Origin: Dellaglioa kimchii
Lineage (GTDB): Bacteria; Bacillota; Bacilli; Lactobacillales; Lactobacillaceae
Assembly (NCBI RefSeq): GCF_046115505.1
Contig: NZ_CP170736.1
Location: forward strand, 930,001 to 994,000
DNA: 64,000 nucleotides
Direction: 5' to 3'
Below are positions 61,342-64,000 of this stretch, piece after piece. Made by a program: the position numbers and the translations under genes. Position 1 is the first letter of the stretch. Each line of letters begins with the position of its first letter. The notes under the pieces are model-generated. The model saw nothing but the letters and a program-made list of their open reading frames with translations. It made no database searches and was not told the origin of the DNA.

Positions 61342-61632
61342 TTAATAAGAATCTTTGCCGTTCCTATAAATATCATTACCATCATAGATCTTATCGTTCA
61401 CTTTAAAATGATTATCCGCTTTAATGACAATGTCATTCCCGATCCAATAATTTTCTGGCGTCAATTTTAAAAATCCAAATTTATTCTTCGCTCCCGATTT
61501 GAAACTATCCATCTCACTTTTATTTATCTCACTCCGTACATACTTAGTCACGCCATCTTGAAATTTAATCACTAGCAATAAATTTGGTAACATGCCGACT
61601 TCGTTTATGCTAGGTATCCCATTATTAGCCAT
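61342..61632 (-). CDS. Hypothetical protein
   Basis: 96 residues, soluble, charged, beginning MANNGIPSINEV. Contains LLLVIKFQDGVTKYV and a run of alternating strands that suggests a small beta-rich fold. No family recognised. Preceded by AGAGGAG 7-8 bases before the ATG and followed by its own terminator, so it is expressed alone. Confidence 0.6.
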   Translation of the reverse strand: MANNGIPSINEVGMLPNLLLVIKFQDGVTKYVRSEINKSEMDSFKSGAKNKFGFLKLTPENYWIGNDIVIKADNHFKVNDKIYDGNDIYRNGKDSY

Positions 61633-61755
61633 TAGTATGACTCCTCTTTAATAATCGTTTTTCTCGTATCCACTCACATTGTAAGACGATTAAGTAATAC
61701 ATTCAACCCATAAAAAGACAAAGTATTCTTATCTCAAAAATACATTTTATTTGGT

Positions 61756-63075
61756 CTATCCATTTATCTGGTGCCATGCTTTTATTTGGGCTAAACGCTC
61801 TTTAAAACGTCGTTCCTTTCCTTCGCTGGTAGGTTTATAATACCGATGTCCTGCTACAGAAGGTGGCATGGTACTCATAGTCGTTAACTTATCTTTGGCA
61901 TAATGAGCTAATTCATACCCTTTACCGTACCCTAAATCTTTCATTAATTTAGTAGGCGCATTACGTATTTGTAGTGGTACGGGATCATTTGCCGTGGTTT
62001 TAACATCCTTAGCTGCAGCTAATCTAGCCTTATAAACGGCATTTGATTTAGGTGCCAGAGACAAGTAGGTTACTGCTTCCACTAAGTGAACATCACATTC
62101 AGGCATACCAATGAATTGGCATGCCTGAAAAACATTAATTGTCACATTGAGCGCATTCGTATCTGCTAACCCTATATCTTCACTTGCAAATCGAACAAGT
62201 CGCCGTGCTATATATATCGGGTCTTCGCCGCCTTCTAGCATTCGGGACAGCCAATAAATGGCAGCATCGACATCACTATTACGCATCGATTTGTGCAAAG
62301 CTGAAATTATATTATAGTGTTCTTCCCCATTTTTATCATAACGGACAAATCTTTTATTAATTAATTGGCTTAAATTATCCATCGTCACCGTAACGATATT
62401 ATCAGCTTTTTCACCGTTCAGAACTGCCATTTCCAAAGTATTTAATGCCATTCTGGCATCACCATCTGCAAAATTAGCAATTGCTTGAATTTCATCAGGA
62501 CTAATGTGGATTGTTTGTTCTTCAAATCCGTCCGGGTTGCTGAGCGCGTTTTCGATTAATATAACAATATCTGCCTGTTTAAGCGCATGCAGTACAAATA
62601 CTTTACACCGGGATAATAACGCTGAATTCACTTCAAAAGACGGATTTTCAGTTGTAGCACCGATTAAAGTAATACTACCTCTTTCAACATAAGGCAAAAA
62701 TGCATCTTGTTGCGCTTTATTAAAGCGATGTATTTCATCGACGAAAACAATGGTTTTTTGACCAATTTCACAATCTAACTCCGCTTGTTTCATAATTTTT
62801 TTTATCTTACTAATACTACTATCAACTGCACTAAAGCTTAAAAAATTAGATTCAGTTTTACTTGCTATAATTTCGGCTAAAGTTGTTTTACCAACACCAG
62901 GTGGACCCCAAAAAATCATTGAAGGAACTTGATCACTTTCAATAATTTCTCGTAATATTTTGTTAGGGCCAAGTAGATTCTGTTGACCAACAAATTCTTC
63001 CAATTTTCGTGGCCGAACTCTACTGGCTAATGGTGAGTTTTGAGGTTGATTAGAGAAAAGAGATTCCTGTTTCAT
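61756..63075 (-). CDS. rarA: Replication-associated recombination protein RarA (MgsA)
   Basis: 439-residue AAA+ ATPase that acts at stalled replication forks with SSB. Walker A GPPGVGKTTLA near residue 58, Walker B VFVDEIHRFNKAQQD, sensor 1 IGATTENPSF, then the C-terminal tetramerisation domain with AIYWLSRMLEGGEDP and HRYYKPTSEGKERRF. AAAGGTGG precedes the ATG. The promoter facing it has a MerR-type 19-bp spacer, unexpected for a housekeeping repair gene. Confidence 0.95.
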   Translation of the reverse strand: MKQESLFSNQPQNSPLASRVRPRKLEEFVGQQNLLGPNKILREIIESDQVPSMIFWGPPGVGKTTLAEIIASKTESNFLSFSAVDSSISKIKKIMKQAELDCEIGQKTIVFVDEIHRFNKAQQDAFLPYVERGSITLIGATTENPSFEVNSALLSRCKVFVLHALKQADIVILIENALSNPDGFEEQTIHISPDEIQAIANFADGDARMALNTLEMAVLNGEKADNIVTVTMDNLSQLINKRFVRYDKNGEEHYNIISALHKSMRNSDVDAAIYWLSRMLEGGEDPIYIARRLVRFASEDIGLADTNALNVTINVFQACQFIGMPECDVHLVEAVTYLSLAPKSNAVYKARLAAAKDVKTTANDPVPLQIRNAPTKLMKDLGYGKGYELAHYAKDKLTTMSTMPPSVAGHRYYKPTSEGKERRFKERLAQIKAWHQING

Positions 63076-63116
63076 TGATCAAACCACCTTTCTTTTAAGT
63101 CTGAATTTTTTCATGT

Positions 63117-63122
63117 TATACT
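63117..63122 (+). promoter_or_regulatory. Extended -10 promoter of the merR gene
   Basis: TGTTATACT is an extended -10 on the plus strand, 48 bases before the merR start; its transcription start would lie inside the MerR-type site at 63125-63155, allowing autoregulation. Confidence 0.5.
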
Positions 63123-63124
63123 TA

Positions 63125-63155
63125 ATCATACACTGTACCGTTACGTTACAGACAA
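63125..63155 (-). promoter_or_regulatory. MerR-type promoter facing rarA
   Basis: Minus strand TTGTCT (63150-63155), exactly 19 bp, TATGAT (63125-63130). The spacer carries the near-dyad CTGTAACG-TAA-CGGTACAG, the best operator copy in the window, directly beside the merR gene. Confidence 0.7.
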
Positions 63156-63169
63156 TAAAGGAGCCTTAT

Positions 63170-63988
63170 ATGTTAAAAATAAGTGAGATGGCCAAATTAG
63201 CTAACACAACTCGCCGTACATTAATCTTTTATGACCAAGAAAATATTTTTAAACCAGCTCAAAAAAATGAATCTGGCTATCGTTATTATGATTATAACCA
63301 ATTATACGATTTATTATTTATACTTGGTTTACGTAGCTTAGATATTTCAGTCGCTGAGATTAAAGAAATTAAAATCCATTCAAAAGGCGTACCAACACCT
63401 CAATTACTGAGTGCTCAAAGTAAAATTGATAATAAGATTGACGAATTAGTTAAAATTAAAAATGTTATCAACAAAAAAATTAAAGAACAATCTGTTACTA
63501 AGGACACTACCCTATATCAGCCCAAGATAGAAAACCGAATGAAAACAATTTTTTGGTGTTCTCGTCAATCCGTAGGTTGTACTGAGGAAGAAGTCGCTCA
63601 ATTATTTTCAGAATTCTATAAACAATTAGACGCATTAGCTGTTATGGATACAACACAATCTGGATTTTTTACACCATTGGCTGTTGATAATCCAATCGGT
63701 TACGCTGAAGCGTCTTTTAGAATTATCAAAGAAAAAATTGCAGATGATTATGACGTTTTTATCCCAATCATGGAAAAACATGCAGGTAATTACGCTTGTA
63801 TTTTAGTAGAAAACAATGAAGCTGGTATCCATCAAGGATTAACTAAACTAAAATCATTCTGTCAAAAAAACAAGTTAAAAACAGCAGACTATCTATGGCA
63901 GCTTAATTCTGGCGACACTCTTATTGAAACTGGATCTTCTAAATACGGCTGGCTTGAGTTTGCCATTTTGAATGAAAAGATTGAATAG
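63170..63988 (+). CDS. MerR-family regulator with GyrI-like effector domain
   Basis: 272 residues. The start was moved to ATG 63170 (MLKISEMAKLANTTRRTL), preceded by AAAGGAG; the earlier frame runs through the operator. N-terminal MerR winged helix (residues 3-70, FYDQENIFKPAQKNESGYRYYDY), a dimerisation helix (about 85-115), and a C-terminal GyrI-like ligand domain (about 125-270, MEKHAGNYACILVE). Such regulators sense hydrophobic or cationic compounds. The operator at 63125-63155 implies autoregulation and control of rarA, and similar sites elsewhere in the window may belong to its regulon. Confidence 0.85.
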   Translation: MLKISEMAKLANTTRRTLIFYDQENIFKPAQKNESGYRYYDYNQLYDLLFILGLRSLDISVAEIKEIKIHSKGVPTPQLLSAQSKIDNKIDELVKIKNVINKKIKEQSVTKDTTLYQPKIENRMKTIFWCSRQSVGCTEEEVAQLFSEFYKQLDALAVMDTTQSGFFTPLAVDNPIGYAEASFRIIKEKIADDYDVFIPIMEKHAGNYACILVENNEAGIHQGLTKLKSFCQKNKLKTADYLWQLNSGDTLIETGSSKYGWLEFAILNEKIE

Positions 63989-64000
63989 ACAAGAAAAAAA

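Overview
The window reads as a low-G+C Firmicutes chromosome from the family Lactobacillaceae. Support: a mfd-pth block beside an L-lactate dehydrogenase gene, an acpS-alr-mazEF cluster, a type-2 galT, a C69 dipeptidase, MucBP-repeat LPXTG adhesin architecture and A+T-rich codon use. A relative of the Latilactobacillus/Dellaglioa branch would fit, but I cannot fix the genus from sequence alone. No rRNA, tRNA, CRISPR array or complete insertion sequence is visible.

Layout. (1) 1-23 kb is ordinary core: flippase-mfd-pth, diverging from ldh; the c-di-AMP receptor cbpA; a preQ1-riboswitch-controlled queT; acpS-alr-mazE-mazF; a cold-type DEAD-box helicase; murF and ddl; htpX-lemA; a low-molecular-weight phosphatase; sortase A; an MFS exporter; rpmE2-rho-murA2; and a pseudouridine synthase. 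(2) 23-42 kb is regulatory and carbohydrate genes: two Mga-like paralogues (23.3 and 38.6 kb), galK-galT diverging from a LacI-type regulator, a TPR-type XRE regulator followed by a SRPBCC gene, and an alpha-mannoside operon (PTS EIIC, GH38, GH125) diverging from a GntR/HutC regulator. That promoter region holds a -35/-10 pair, a cre box and three TGTA..TACA operators. (3) 42.5-52.9 kb is accessory: a three-gene Shango-type phage-defence operon (TerB-domain protein, BrxD-like ATPase, Lhr-like helicase), visibly richer in G+C than its flanks, then an EVE-domain gene remnant, an MFS transporter, a type-B carboxylesterase, an NTF2-like protein and degraded genes. (4) 52.9-64 kb holds a 1646-residue MucBP/LPQTN adhesin, a PadR-DUF1700-small membrane protein operon with a clear operator, LtrA, rarA and a MerR regulator with a GyrI-like effector domain.

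Most notable structure outside the genes. Promoters with a 19-bp spacer and a TGTGACGyAACG-like core, the hallmark of MerR-family control, occur upstream of the Shango operon (42758-42788), upstream of a degraded gene and the NTF2-like gene (52567-52597, with a degenerate second copy at 52625-52655), and in front of rarA opposite the merR gene (63125-63155). A palindromic terminator shared by two convergent genes is split into two 28-bp halves (31128-31155 and 32294-32321) by a 1.14-kb insertion. The MurA at 20763-22028 has Asp in place of the fosfomycin-target Cys. Several gene starts were moved to the codon best served by a Shine-Dalgarno (SD) sequence; each entry says so.
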